A stretch of DNA of 64,000 nucleotides, taken from NCBI RefSeq assembly GCF_035690525.1, contig NZ_DASSKM010000109.1, positions 1 through 64,000 on the forward strand, read 5' to 3'. Shown in pieces: positions 63,179 through 64,000 of this stretch (positions within the stretch are counted from its first letter, which is position 1; the number at the start of each line of letters is the position of its first letter). The position numbers and the translations under genes were made by a program. The stretch comes from Salinisphaera sp035690525. GTDB lineage: Bacteria; Pseudomonadota; Gammaproteobacteria; Nevskiales; Salinisphaeraceae. The notes beneath the pieces were generated by a model. The model saw only the letters and a list, made by a program, of their open reading frames with translations, did no database searches and was not told the origin of the DNA.

Positions 63179-64000
63179 GTGAAGACTCCGATCATGGCCG
63201 GGCGAGCAGCGATCGTACTGGCTTCACCGCATCGGCCGTTCTTTCTGGCCGGCGCCGCGCAGATCGTCGCGGCCATGGGGCTTTGGCTAACGATTCTCTG
63301 CGGCTGGTATCTACCCGGCACGGCCGGCCCGACGCTCGCGGTTCCCGGCATGGCTGTGCACGTTTTTCTGATGCTGTACGGCCTGTTTCCGTTTTTTGTG
63401 TTCGGTTTCGCCCTTACCGCGTTCCCACGCTGGTTGAACAGCGCACCGGTGCCCAAGGCGCGCTATGCGCGCATCGCCGCCGGCATGGCGCTGGGCGTGT
63501 GCGTCGCCTACATCGGCTTCCTGATCGACCGGAGGCTGGCCGCCGCGGGTGCTGCGCTGTTCGTGGCCGCATGGGGCTTCGGTTGGGTCACGCTGTATCG
63601 AGTCTGGCGGCACTCGCCGCGTGTCGACAAGCGCTTCGCGCTGTTTCCACTGGGGTGTATCGCCGCGGGCTGGCTCGGCGCGGCCATCTACGTCGCCGGG
63701 TTGATCGTACCGCGGGCGCCGCTGCTGGAACCGGCCATCGCGATCGGCATCTGGCTGTTTCTGGTGCCGCTGATCGTGGCCATAAGCCATCGAATGATTC
63801 CGTTTTTCAGTTCTCGTGTTCTAAGTGACTACCGAATCGCCAAACCCGGCTGGACCCTACCGGCCACCTTGCTTTGCGTTGCCGCCCACTGCAGCCTCGC
63901 GATCGCCGGCCGGCTTGACTGGTCGCTCTTCTGCGATCTACCGCTGGCGGCGCTCGCCGCGTGGCATAGCTGGCGCTGGGGGCTGGCGCGGAGCCTGCGC
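63179..64000 (+). CDS. nnrS: NnrS family protein (3' end outside the window)
   Basis: At least 274 residues of a polytopic membrane protein related to NnrS, a haem- and copper-containing protein linked to nitric-oxide stress and denitrification. LASPHRPFFLAGAAQIVAAM at the N-terminus, FPFFVFGFALTAFPRWLN and HRMIPFFSSRVL are characteristic. The GTG at 63179 has a GGGGA site; ATG 63194 is an alternative. The frame is open to the window edge. Confidence 0.9.
   Translation, partial: MKTPIMAGRAAIVLASPHRPFFLAGAAQIVAAMGLWLTILCGWYLPGTAGPTLAVPGMAVHVFLMLYGLFPFFVFGFALTAFPRWLNSAPVPKARYARIAAGMALGVCVAYIGFLIDRRLAAAGAALFVAAWGFGWVTLYRVWRHSPRVDKRFALFPLGCIAAGWLGAAIYVAGLIVPRAPLLEPAIAIGIWLFLVPLIVAISHRMIPFFSSRVLSDYRIAKPGWTLPATLLCVAAHCSLAIAGRLDWSLFCDLPLAALAAWHSWRWGLARSLR

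Overview
The window is a piece of a high-GC gammaproteobacterial chromosome. Several conserved blocks support this: cutA / accB-accC-prmA / fis-purH, mreBCD-mrdA-rodA-mltB-rlpA-dacA-ybeD-lipB, a complete mlaFEDCB set, purL next to mltF, and a DUF1820 gene. The mix resembles Pseudomonas-like or Salinisphaera-like genomes, but the genus cannot be settled from the sequence alone. Coding density is high and most neighbouring genes overlap by 1-4 bases. No insertion sequence with a transposase, no CRISPR array and no rRNA were seen.

Layout. 1-2.5 kb: tail of a possible outer-membrane protein, then a MerR metal regulator divergent from a small cation-diffusion transporter, a decayed second CDF transporter gene and a DoxX protein. 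2.7-5.7 kb: ilvD, a 1-Cys peroxiredoxin, cutA. 5.9-11.1 kb: accB, accC, prmA, fis, purH. 11.2-21.5 kb: a catabolic island with an SDR, an Ldh2-type dehydrogenase, a UxaA-type dehydratase, a NanR-like GntR regulator, a four-gene CUT2 sugar ABC importer and an SMP-30 lactonase. 21.6-25.7 kb: yjbQ and gatCAB, with a decayed tandem duplication at the gatB 3' end. 26.0-39.0 kb: an envelope supercluster for rod shape, peptidoglycan and lipid transport. 39.3-47.3 kb: acetoacetyl-CoA synthetase, a PEBP protein, purL, a metallo-hydrolase, DUF1820 and tRNA-Ser(CGA). 47.4-53.6 kb: mltF, cysH, ettA, an EamA exporter and a LysR regulator. 53.7-64.0 kb: a ferredoxin remnant, small stress-type genes (DUF488, DUF2945, two AhpD-like proteins), a MetY-type enzyme, aconitase, a CLC protein without the usual gating glutamate, a cNMP-binding protein, SirB2 and the start of an NnrS gene with an FNR/DNR-type box upstream.

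How the genes work together. The catabolic island reads as uptake of a sugar or sugar acid, oxidation, lactone hydrolysis and dehydration. An identical 12-base motif, TGGTATAACAGG, lies upstream of both the dehydratase and the importer. It matches the NanR operator as I remember it, and the local regulator resembles NanR, yet no sialic-acid genes are present. The second notable layer is two families of AT-rich palindromic repeats. Family A (ends ATACCAACC / GGTTGGTAT) sits against gene ends at three places and flanks the acetoacetyl-CoA synthetase gene. Family B (ends TAACCGCAGAT / ATCTGCGGTTA) occurs twice in a tandem unit that also carries a diverged extra copy of the last codons of gatB.
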